A stretch of 64,000 nt of DNA from Gemmatimonas sp. (GTDB taxonomy: Bacteria > Gemmatimonadota > Gemmatimonadetes > Gemmatimonadales > Gemmatimonadaceae), in contig JAAVWC010000002.1 of the NCBI GenBank assembly GCA_023910675.1, positions 186,001 to 250,000 of the forward strand. Direction: 5' to 3'. The number at the start of each line of letters is the position of its first letter. The stretch's first letter is position 1. Below, one piece after another: positions 32,915 through 40,901 of the stretch. Both the position numbers and the translations under genes were made by a program. The notes beneath the pieces are model-generated. The model did not search any database. It was given only the letters and a program-made list of their open reading frames with translations, and was not told the DNA's origin.

Positions 32915-34234
32915 ATGCCCACGTCATCACCCACCTCCCGCGACAAGCTCGGTCCCTGGACCGCCACCGCACTCGTCGCTGGCAACATCATCGGGATTGG
33001 CGTGTTCATGCTCCCCGCGTCGCTCGCTCCGTATGGTGCGGGCAGCTTCATGGGGTGGGCACTTACGCTGACTGGCGCACTGTGCATCGCGTGGGTGTTT
33101 GCTGCGTTAGCACGGCAGCTGCCGCACGCCGGCGGTGCCATGGGGATCGTGCGCGTGGCCTTTGGCGGTGACATCGCGTTCCTCAATGCGTGGGGATATT
33201 GGATCGGCATCTGGGTGGCGAACGGCATCATCGTCATTGGCGCGGTGAACTACCTCGGCACGCTCGTTCCCGCCATTGGGGCGTCGCGGCCGCTCGCGGC
33301 CGTCACGGGGGTTGCATTGCTTTGGCTATTCGCGGGAATCAACCTGCGGGGGCTGCGCACCGTAGGACGCGTGCAACTGATTACGACGGTACTGAAAATG
33401 TGGCCCTTCATCGCGGCGTTCGCCGTCGTGGTGGTCCTGCTCGGCGCACAGGGTTCTGCGGCACTCCAGCCAATCGATCATTCACAGTTCACGTTCGGTG
33501 TGGCCGCCACCACCACCACGCTCACGCTGTACACGATGCTCGGCATCGAGTGTGCTGCGCTCCCGGCCGATGCAGTGGACAATCCCGCGCATGTGGTGCC
33601 CCTCGCGACTATGGTCGGCACGCTGCTGTCGGGTGCCGTGAACATGGCGCTTTGCGTGTCGATCGTGCTGCTGATGCCGGCGGCGAGCGTGGCAACGTCG
33701 CAGGCACCGCTCGTGGATTTCGTGGCACGCGGAATTGGCCCTCTGGCGGCGTCGCTCGTGTCGGTGGCCGTCGTGATCAGCGCGCTCGGGTGCCTCAATG
33801 GGTGGGTGCTACTGACTGGTGAGATTCCGGCCGGCATGGCGGAAGCCGGAGAGTTGCCGACGTGGTTCGGCGTACGCAACGCGCGTGGCGCATCGGTGAA
33901 CAGTGCGCTCGCAAGCCACGGCATGACGACACTGTTGATCATCTTCAACGCCACCTCGACCATGTCCGGCATCTTCACGTTCATCGTGCAACTCGCAACT
34001 GCCACGGCGCTCGGACTCTACATTCTCGCCCCGCTGGCGGCGCTGCGGCTCATGAAGAGAGGTACGCTCACGCGAAGTGTCGGCCTGACGGTGGCGGCGA
34101 TAGGGGCAGCGCTGTTCGGCGCGGTGGCCATTGTGGGTTCCGGTGCCACGGTGGTGGCATGGGGAACAGGAATGACGCTGGCAGGCTGGCCGCTGTACCG
34201 GCTGATGAAGCGACGCGCGGTGGCCCAGGCGTGA
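32915..34234 (+). CDS. APC-family amino acid permease
   Basis: 439 residues with about 12 hydrophobic segments. The first carries ATALVAGNIIGIGVFMLPAS, the GxxIG(x)GxF motif of amino acid/polyamine/organocation antiporters. The ATG at 32915 is chosen as the first start consistent with TM1. Its stop overlaps the start of the following NRPS-like gene (TGATG), a strong hint that the permease imports or exports the substrate or product of that synthetase. Complete. Confidence 0.85.
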   Translation: MPTSSPTSRDKLGPWTATALVAGNIIGIGVFMLPASLAPYGAGSFMGWALTLTGALCIAWVFAALARQLPHAGGAMGIVRVAFGGDIAFLNAWGYWIGIWVANGIIVIGAVNYLGTLVPAIGASRPLAAVTGVALLWLFAGINLRGLRTVGRVQLITTVLKMWPFIAAFAVVVVLLGAQGSAALQPIDHSQFTFGVAATTTTLTLYTMLGIECAALPADAVDNPAHVVPLATMVGTLLSGAVNMALCVSIVLLMPAASVATSQAPLVDFVARGIGPLAASLVSVAVVISALGCLNGWVLLTGEIPAGMAEAGELPTWFGVRNARGASVNSALASHGMTTLLIIFNATSTMSGIFTFIVQLATATALGLYILAPLAALRLMKRGTLTRSVGLTVAAIGAALFGAVAIVGSGATVVAWGTGMTLAGWPLYRLMKRRAVAQA

Positions 34235-37200
34235 TGTCTGCGAACGCCATGCTGTTGCACGAGTTCTTCGACACGTTCGCGCGCGAGACGCCCGATCAGG
34301 TCGCGCTCGATATCCCGCCGGGAAGTGGGCGTGCGCAGCGGTGCACGCTCACGTATCGCGCGCTTTCGGCGCGTGCGGCCAGTGCGCAGGCACGCCTCGC
34401 GCCGCGCGTGTCTGGCGAATCACTGGTTTCGCTGCTGTTGCCGCGGACCAGCGCCGACATGTATGCCATGCAGCTTGGTGTGCTCCGCGCCGGCGCCGCA
34501 TTCCATTGCATCGACCCGTCGTTCCCTGACGCACGCATTGCGGCACTGCTCGAGGACGCCGCGCCGGTGGCCGTGGCGACCAATGCGGCGGGAGCGGCTC
34601 GCCTCGCGAAGATGGGCATCACGTCGCTGTTCGTGATCGACGTTGAGTCACATCCGCTGGAGGAGATGCACGACGTGACATACGTTGCGCCATCGTGGCA
34701 TACGCCATCGACGCTGGCGTATGTGGTGTATACCTCGGGCACCACGGGAAAGCCGAAAGGGGTGGCAGTCGAACACCGCGCGATCGTGAATCTGGTGGAG
34801 TCCGATTGCGATACGTTTCGTCTCTCGCCAAGTGACCGTGTGGGGCAAGGATCATCACACTCCTATGACTCTTCGATTGAGGAGATCTGGATGGCGTGGT
34901 CTGCCGGTGCGGCGGTCGTGGTAATTGATGACGCGACGGTCCGTGCAGGACCCGAGTTGGCCGCCTGGTTGGATCGCGAGCGATTGACAGTCTTGTGCCC
35001 ACCACCAACGCTGCTGCGCTCGATGGGGCTGCGCGATGCGGCGGAGCGTTTACCACGGCTGTCGTTGCTGTATGTCGGCGGCGAGGCGCTGACGCAGGAT
35101 GTGGTGGAGAGTTGGGCCCCCGGCCGCCGTCTGGTGAATGGCTATGGCCCCACGGAATGCGCGGTGACGACCGTGCGCGCCGAGATTACTCCTGGTCGTC
35201 CCGTAACGATCGGTACACCGATCACGAACGTGCAGGCGTGGGCGCTCGACGACGCACTCGCCGTTGTGCCTGATGGTGTGCAGGGCGAGCTGTGCCTCGG
35301 TGGCGTCGCGCTGGCGCGCGGATACTGGCGCGATCCCGCCATGACCGCGCGTAAGTTCGTCGACCATCCCACGCTTGGGCGGCTCTATCGTACGGGCGAC
35401 TTGGTGCATCGTGATGCAAACGGCGTGTTCACCTGCTACGGGCGCACGGATACGCAGGTCAAAATTCGCGGCTATCGGGTGGAGCTCGAAGAAATTGAGA
35501 CGCATCTGTCTCGTGTTGCCGGTGTGCGTGCCGCGGCCTGTCGCGTGGAGCAGCATGGCCAGCGGCAGCTGCTGGTGGCGTTCCTCGTTGCCACCGATGC
35601 GGCAGCGGTGCCGGACGCGAGCACCGTTCGAGATGCCGTGAGTGCGCACCTTCCATCCGCACTGGTGCCCTTGCGCTATCTGTTCGTCGACGAACTGCCG
35701 GTGAGCGTAAGCGGCAAGCTCAATCGTGCGGCGCTGCCAACGGTGGCGTTGTCCGATGAGGCTGCGTCTGGCGGCGAGCGCTGGCAGATGCCTGTTGACG
35801 TCACCGACGAGACGCTGGAGGCGTGGATTGGTGCGTCGATGCAGCGTGTATTGCGGACGACACGGCCCATTGCACCGGATGCCGACTTTTTCGCAGCGCT
35901 TGGCGGCGATTCTCTTGCGGCCGCTGAGCTGTTGGCGGCGCTCGGCGAAGCGCCGGAGACGGAAGCGATCACGGTGGCCGATCTCTATGGCGGGCCCACC
36001 GTTGCGCAGATTGCCGCGCGCGCGCGTGCCGCGCCGCGCCCGTCTCACGCGCAGGCGTTTCGTGAGCGCGAGCCGGGAGCGCGTCCGTGGCTGGTGACTG
36101 CGGTGCAGGCGTTGCTACTGCTGTTGTTGGGCGTTGTCGGATCGTGGGCGAGTTTCGTGCTCGCGTTTCGTACCGTGCCGGCGGTGGTGACGACCGTCGG
36201 AGCCTGGAGCAGTATCGTTGTCGCGCCGTTCGTCGGTCTGGCAGCGGTCAGTGCGTACGGGTTTGTGGCGACGGTAATGGCGATTGTGATCAAGCGGGTG
36301 CTCATCGGGCGTTATGTGCCCATGTGCAGTGCCGTGTGGAGCGAGTTTTATTTGCGGCACTGGATCGTGATGCGCGCCGTTGGGCTGATTCCGTGGGGGC
36401 TCATCGAAGGGACGCAGTGGCAGCTCGCGGTTTTGCGCGCGCTTGGTGCACGCATTGGCACCGGTGTGCACATCCATCGTGGGGTGCGGCTAACGGAGGG
36501 TGGGTGGGACCTGCTGGATATCGGCGACGATGTGTCGATCGGGCAGGACGCGCAGCTGCATCTCCTCGATCTCGACAATGGCGCACTCGTGATAGCGCCG
36601 GTCACTCTCGCGCGTGGCGCGACGCTCGAGGTACGCAGTGGCGTGGGTGGTGGCGCACGCGTGGGAGCAGACGCGTGTCTCACGGCGCTCTCGTATCTGC
36701 CAGCTGGTGCGTCCATCCCTGATAACGAACGGTGGTCTGGTGTGCCGGCGGAACCGGCGGGATACGACACGCTGCCGCCTCGCTGCACGCCTACGCTCGG
36801 CACGCGTCAATGCGACGCGGTGCTGCTCGGCGCGCGTCTTCTGCTCGCAGTGTTGTTTGCGCTGCCCTATGAGATGGCGGCGCTGGTACTGGTGGCGTGG
36901 TACGGTCTCGATGTGAATGTGCTGCGCAGTGGTGTCGCCGTACCCGACTTGCACACGGTGTTGTTGGTATTGGCGCTGCTGGGGCCGGTGCCGTTGGCGT
37001 GTGTGGTAGTACTTCGCGCACTCGTATCGCGCGCGCTTGGCGCAGTGCCGGTGGGCGATATGAGCCGGTGGAGTGGCGACTACGTGCGCGTGGTGCTCAA
37101 GACCGAACTGGTGAACAGCGCCAACACCTGGCTGAGCGGTACCCTGATGTGGCCCATGTGGCTGCGCGCGGCCGGCATGCGCGTCGGGCGCGACTGCGAG

Positions 37201-38205
37201 ATCAGCACGATCATCGATGTAGTGCCGGAGCATGTGACGATAGGTGCGTCGACGTTCTTTGCCGACGGCATCTACCTTGGCGGCGCGCGGGTATCGCACG
37301 GCACGGTCACGCTCGCGCACACCACGCTTGGCAACGGGGTGTTCCTCGGCAATCACGCGGTCATTCGCGCGGGGCAGAACATTGCTGACGGCGTGCTGAT
37401 TGGCGTCTCCACGATCGTCGACGATACCGTCGCGCGCAACGGGACGGCGTGGTTTGGGCAGCCGGCCTTCGCGCTGCATCGACGGCCGCCCGATGATGCC
37501 AACCGAAGCGTGACCTACGATCCGTCGCTTGTTCGCTACGTGAACCGTTGGTTTTGGGAGCTGCTGCGTTTTGCGCTGCCGATGGCGTTGCTTACCGTGA
37601 CGATGCTCTGGTCGTGGGGGCTGATGCATCTCACTGCGGGCCCGTCTATGGTTTGGACGTGGTTGGTGGTGGTGCCGGGGGTGACGCTCGCGACTGCGGC
37701 GATACTTCCGTTGGCGCTGCTGCTGCTCAAGTGGGTGTTGCTTGGCCGAGTGAAGCCGGGGGAGCATCCGCTCTGGTCGTGCTGGTGCAGCCGGTGGGAT
37801 TTTTTATACGTGGCGTGGGGAGAACTGGTACAGCCGGCGCTGGTCGCGCTCGAGGGTACGCTGCTGCTGTCGGTGTACCTGCGCGCGATGGGGATGACCA
37901 TAGGCAAGCGCGTGGTGCTTGGTCGTGGCTTCTCGCAGGTGGTGGACCCGGACATGCTGCACTTCGGTGATGATGCCACGGTGCAGTGCATGTTTCAGGC
38001 GCACACGTTCGAAGATCGCATTCTCAAGATCGATACCGTGCACATTGGTGCCGGCGCGACGGTGGGGCGGACGTCGGTGATGATGAACGGGTCGTCGGCC
38101 GGCGACGGGACGCAGGTGGCGCCGCACACGGTGGTGATGAAGCAGGCGCGACTGACAGCGGGGCGACGGTACGAGGGGAGTCCGTCGCGGCTGGTTGGCC
38201 GGTGA
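34234..38205 (+). CDS. NRPS-like synthetase: A-T module plus membrane/beta-helix terminal domain
   Basis: 1323 residues. The adenylation domain (about 1-510) shows YTSGTTGKPKG (about 166-177), NGYGPTECAVTTVRAE, YRTGDLV, GRTDTQVKIRGYRVELEEIE and VSVSGKLNR. A carrier domain has FFAALGGDSLAAAELL (about 550-566). The C-terminal 700 residues have no condensation or thioesterase domain; they alternate transmembrane segments (about 620-715, 855-940, 1110-1170) with hexapeptide beta-helix stretches (IGTGVHIHRGVRL, IGASTFFADGIYLGGA, IGAGATVGRTSVMMNG). This is the NRPS terminal-domain architecture (TIGR02353-like), related to poly-epsilon-lysine synthetase. Translationally coupled to the permease. The substrate cannot be read off reliably. 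Confidence 0.85.
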   Translation: MSANAMLLHEFFDTFARETPDQVALDIPPGSGRAQRCTLTYRALSARAASAQARLAPRVSGESLVSLLLPRTSADMYAMQLGVLRAGAAFHCIDPSFPDARIAALLEDAAPVAVATNAAGAARLAKMGITSLFVIDVESHPLEEMHDVTYVAPSWHTPSTLAYVVYTSGTTGKPKGVAVEHRAIVNLVESDCDTFRLSPSDRVGQGSSHSYDSSIEEIWMAWSAGAAVVVIDDATVRAGPELAAWLDRERLTVLCPPPTLLRSMGLRDAAERLPRLSLLYVGGEALTQDVVESWAPGRRLVNGYGPTECAVTTVRAEITPGRPVTIGTPITNVQAWALDDALAVVPDGVQGELCLGGVALARGYWRDPAMTARKFVDHPTLGRLYRTGDLVHRDANGVFTCYGRTDTQVKIRGYRVELEEIETHLSRVAGVRAAACRVEQHGQRQLLVAFLVATDAAAVPDASTVRDAVSAHLPSALVPLRYLFVDELPVSVSGKLNRAALPTVALSDEAASGGERWQMPVDVTDETLEAWIGASMQRVLRTTRPIAPDADFFAALGGDSLAAAELLAALGEAPETEAITVADLYGGPTVAQIAARARAAPRPSHAQAFREREPGARPWLVTAVQALLLLLLGVVGSWASFVLAFRTVPAVVTTVGAWSSIVVAPFVGLAAVSAYGFVATVMAIVIKRVLIGRYVPMCSAVWSEFYLRHWIVMRAVGLIPWGLIEGTQWQLAVLRALGARIGTGVHIHRGVRLTEGGWDLLDIGDDVSIGQDAQLHLLDLDNGALVIAPVTLARGATLEVRSGVGGGARVGADACLTALSYLPAGASIPDNERWSGVPAEPAGYDTLPPRCTPTLGTRQCDAVLLGARLLLAVLFALPYEMAALVLVAWYGLDVNVLRSGVAVPDLHTVLLVLALLGPVPLACVVVLRALVSRALGAVPVGDMSRWSGDYVRVVLKTELVNSANTWLSGTLMWPMWLRAAGMRVGRDCEISTIIDVVPEHVTIGASTFFADGIYLGGARVSHGTVTLAHTTLGNGVFLGNHAVIRAGQNIADGVLIGVSTIVDDTVARNGTAWFGQPAFALHRRPPDDANRSVTYDPSLVRYVNRWFWELLRFALPMALLTVTMLWSWGLMHLTAGPSMVWTWLVVVPGVTLATAAILPLALLLLKWVLLGRVKPGEHPLWSCWCSRWDFLYVAWGELVQPALVALEGTLLLSVYLRAMGMTIGKRVVLGRGFSQVVDPDMLHFGDDATVQCMFQAHTFEDRILKIDTVHIGAGATVGRTSVMMNGSSAGDGTQVAPHTVVMKQARLTAGRRYEGSPSRLVGR

Positions 38206-38210
38206 TGCGG

Positions 38211-38233
38211 CAGTGGTCCGTTGATGACCACTG
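38211..38233 (+). terminator. Hairpin after the NRPS-like gene
   Basis: CAGTGGTC and GACCACTG form a perfect 8-bp stem around a 7-base loop, 6 bases after the stop. No T run; it may serve both this operon and the convergent gene ending at 38248. Confidence 0.5.
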
Positions 38234-38247
38234 ACAGGGGCGTGCCG

Positions 38248-38792
38248 TCAGCCTGGCGCCGTGGTGCAGGACGGCGCTTGCTCCTCTGCGGCAACGATTT
38301 CGGCGCGGATTTCGGTCATGACAGCGGGCATCGCGCGGACATGAAAGAGGCGCGTTTCCCTCGAGTTGTACCACATCCTGATCGACCCCTTCTCGCGTAG
38401 GTTTTCCCGAATGCGTTGGCTGACCGTCGCCTCATCGACACAGCGCAGCACGAACGTTTCCCAATCAGTCCCGTGTTGACCGGTGAGCGCGACCTTCGCA
38501 AAATGGCCAATGAGCTCACCGTCACGACGACCACGACCAGATTGATGGCAATGACGGCGAACACGGCCCACCGCGGGCTCTTTTTCGAGGTGGGAGCAGT
38601 GGCTGCGCGGCGCTCCTCTGCCAAGGCCGTATCGAAGGCCTGCGTCGAAATACCGGCATCGTGTGCGGCCGCCCGCAGGACGTCTACCGGTACGCTCGCG
38701 CCGTGCTCGGCGTCGAGCGCGGTCGCGCGGTCGAGCACTCGCGTCACTGCGGCTTCCGGCAGCCGCTCGCCGTTGGATGGCTCGTGACTCAC
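38248..38792 (-). pseudogene. Single-TM hypothetical protein, frameshifted
   Basis: From the GTG at 38792: MSHEPSNGERLPEAAVTRVL and VPVDVLRAAAHDAGISTQAF, then a transmembrane segment WAVFAVIAINLVVVVVTVSS. Near 38515 the frame shifts, and LIGHFAKVALTGQHGTDWET, WYNSRETRLFHVRAMPAVMT and AEEQAPSCTTAPG follow in another frame to a stop at 38248. The two parts make one plausible protein of about 180 residues. The start overlaps the stop of the helix-hairpin-helix gene (GTGA). Confidence 0.55.
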
Positions 38793-39076
38793 AGCTGGTA
38801 CCGTCGTTTGCGCTCGGCGGTGTAGGCCCACCACGGCTGCGGCGGCTCTCCACTCAGGAAGCGCGTGACCGACATGAATACATCGAGCACGCACGGGTCC
38901 TGTCGTACGCCACTGTGTACGCACAGGCGCTGGTACAGCTCGTACGGGTCCGCGTCGACCAGCTGCTGCGGGGATGTGTAGCCGAGCGCCACGAAATCGC
39001 CGGCCATGGCCGGGCCGATGTTGGGGAGGTCGGTGAACGTGTGCAAGCGGGCGAGGTCGACCTTCGCGGGGTGCAT
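38789..39076 (-). CDS. Helix-hairpin-helix protein (Cdd1/pathogenicity-locus type)
   Basis: 95 residues. LHTFTDLPNIGPAMAGDFVA has the helix-hairpin-helix motif (LPNIGPAMA), then YELYQRLCVHSGVRQDPCVL with the conserved LC...QDxCVLxVF pattern of Cdd1-like proteins. Presumably binds DNA non-specifically; role unknown. Coupled to the following TM gene by a GTGA overlap. Confidence 0.75.
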   Translation of the reverse strand: MHPAKVDLARLHTFTDLPNIGPAMAGDFVALGYTSPQQLVDADPYELYQRLCVHSGVRQDPCVLDVFMSVTRFLSGEPPQPWWAYTAERKRRYQL

Positions 39077-39318
39077 GCTGCAATTTATGCGTCAGCCGGT
39101 CAATCACCACCGGCACCGTAGTGATGACTGCAGCGGAAATCGAATATGCGGAAACCGACGATCATGAGCTGTGTGGCTATACGCTGACCCGTGGCGACAC
39201 GGCGTTTGTACATCAGCACGTGGTCGATAACCGACGTGCTGGCTGCGCCGGCGGGGTGTGCTGTAAGGTGGTGTGTGGTGCCGTGCTGCGCAGGGTTGTG
39301 ACCCGAAGGGCGGCCTGA
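39077..39318. other. Intergenic region, no convincing gene
   Basis: Contains CGTGGTCGATAACCGACGT (39221-39239), similar to part of the block at 6287-6305 but in a shorter, diverged form. Short frames here have poor starts and no recognisable sequence. Confidence 0.4.
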
Positions 39319-39360
39319 GGGTACTACTTGTGGGTACTACTTGTGGGTACTACTTGTGGG
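39319..39360 (+). repeat. Three perfect 13-bp tandem repeats
   Basis: GGGTACTACTTGT is repeated three times in a row (39319-39357), followed by GGG. It lies 54 bases upstream of the serpin start, in the likely promoter region. Confidence 0.9.
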
Positions 39361-39413
39361 ACAACACCCCACCGCTCCGTTACCGCACTGTCACTGACAT
39401 CCGCACCACGATC

Positions 39414-40658
39414 ATGCCTTCGTCCACGATTGGTTCCGCTGTCGCGCTGTGCACGGTCATGCTGTTTGCCAGCGCCTGTTCCGATGGCACGGGTCCGAAT
39501 ATCGGTACTGCCGATACGCTCACGGCCTTGCCGCGCGCGCTCTCCGCGAACGAACGGCAGGCGATCAGCGCCGGCAACGACTTTGCACTCCGTTTGCTGC
39601 AGCGCACGACCGCGCGCGAAACGGGGAATGTCTTGCTGTCGCCGCTGTCCGTCTCGCTCGCCCTGGGGATGACGATGAATGGCGCGGCCAACGAAACGCT
39701 GCAGGAAATGCAGCGCACCCTTGGTTGGGGTGAGACGCCGCGCGCCGACATCAATGTGGCGTACCGCGACCTCATGACGATGCTGCCGACGCTCGACGCC
39801 AATGTCACGGTGAAGGTGGCGAACGGCGTGTGGATGCGAACGCCCTTTGTTCCCGACACCGGCTTTGCGGGCGATGCGCAGCGCTATTTCGGTGCGCCGG
39901 TTGTCAGCTTGGCGACGCCGCGCGCGATGTTCGATGCCGTGAATGCGTGGGGCAATCGCGAGACGAACGGGATGATTCCGCAGGTATTGAAAGACGAGCC
40001 ACCGCAGGATCTGCTCATGCTGCTGGCCAACGCGGTGTACTTCAGCGGCACGTGGCGCGATCGCTTCGACGTGGCAGAGACGCGGCCGCTACCGTTCACG
40101 CGTGAGGGACGTGCACCGGTCGATGTGCCCATGATGTCGCGCAAGGGTGGCTTTGCCGGCTATCGCGATCAGCAGCTGCAAGCGGTGGAGCTGGCGTACG
40201 GCAACAGCGCCTACACGATGCTCGTGCTCATGCCCACCACGCAGTCGGTGGGTCAGCTGGTTGCGACGCTCGACACGACCCGCCTACAGCAGGTGATTCG
40301 CGGGCTGCGTCCCGAAAACAGTAGCGAACCGCTTGTACTGCCACGCTTTTCGCTTTCGGGGTCGCTGACGCTGGCGGACGATCTCAAGGCGATGGGGATG
40401 CCGCGGGCGTTCACGAGCGACGCGCAGTTTCCCCGCTTGGTGGCGAACACGCGTTCCCAGCTGGACTTCGTCCAGCATGCGGTGAAGGTGGAAGTCGATG
40501 AACGGGGCACGCGTGCCGCTGCCGTGACTGTCGTTGGTGTGATCAGGACATCACTGCCTGTCGGGTACATCTTCGACCGTCCGTTCGTGTTTTTCATCCG
40601 CGAACGACTGAGTGGGACGGTGCTGTTTGCGGGGGTGGTGAGGGAGCCGCTTGCTTGA
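39414..40658 (+). CDS. Serpin-family protease inhibitor, lipoprotein
   Basis: 414 residues. Signal and lipobox: VALCTVMLFASAC. The serpin core is clear: GNVLLSPLSVSLALGMTMNG (helix B/shutter), LLANAVYFSGTWRDRF, LVLMPTTQSVGQLV, VEVDERGTRAAAVTVVGV (hinge, EVDERGTRAAA) and FDRPFVFFIRERLSGTVLFA (C-terminal strand). The reactive loop follows the hinge (VIRTSLPVGYIF). The small residues in the hinge suggest an inhibitory serpin. Likely anchored to the outer membrane facing the periplasm or exterior. Confidence 0.9.
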   Translation: MPSSTIGSAVALCTVMLFASACSDGTGPNIGTADTLTALPRALSANERQAISAGNDFALRLLQRTTARETGNVLLSPLSVSLALGMTMNGAANETLQEMQRTLGWGETPRADINVAYRDLMTMLPTLDANVTVKVANGVWMRTPFVPDTGFAGDAQRYFGAPVVSLATPRAMFDAVNAWGNRETNGMIPQVLKDEPPQDLLMLLANAVYFSGTWRDRFDVAETRPLPFTREGRAPVDVPMMSRKGGFAGYRDQQLQAVELAYGNSAYTMLVLMPTTQSVGQLVATLDTTRLQQVIRGLRPENSSEPLVLPRFSLSGSLTLADDLKAMGMPRAFTSDAQFPRLVANTRSQLDFVQHAVKVEVDERGTRAAAVTVVGVIRTSLPVGYIFDRPFVFFIRERLSGTVLFAGVVREPLA

Positions 40659-40669
40659 GTGGTTGAACA

Positions 40670-40875
40670 ACGGGTGTCTGGTCCGGCGGTCTACTCGCCG
40701 ACGGCACTAGCCCTCAGGGGGAAGAAAGCAAGAGCACAGGGGGAAGCGCGGTTGTGTCCACCAACACCGCAACGGCAGTTTGGTGCGAACGGCGACGCGC
40801 TTCTCCCTGTGCTCTTGCTTTCTTCTTCCTGAGGGCTAGTGCCGTGGCCAGCAAGTCACCGGACCAGCCACCCGT
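40670..40875. repeat. Palindromic MITE-like repeat, copy 1
   Basis: 206 bp. Its ends ACGGGTGTCTGGTCCGG and (inverted) ACGGGTGGCTGGTCCGG are complementary; inner blocks CGGCACTAGCCCTCAGG and CCTGAGGGCTAGTGCCG, and GAAAGCAAGAGCACAGGG and CCCTGTGCTCTTGCTTTC, continue the stem for most of its length. No coding capacity. A second copy lies at 43033-43237. Confidence 0.85.
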
Positions 40876-40901
40876 AGTTCACCAGACCCAAGCAAACGCC
40901 G

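Noticed and set aside
38248-39116. Two long overlapping minus-strand frames read as separate genes
   Set aside because: They are the two halves of the TM gene in different frames plus the coupled helix-hairpin-helix gene; reading them as full ORFs mixes shadow sequence.
39121-39318. 65-residue plus-strand frame
   Set aside because: Irregular composition, no ribosome-binding site, and it overlaps a repeat-like block upstream of the serpin gene.
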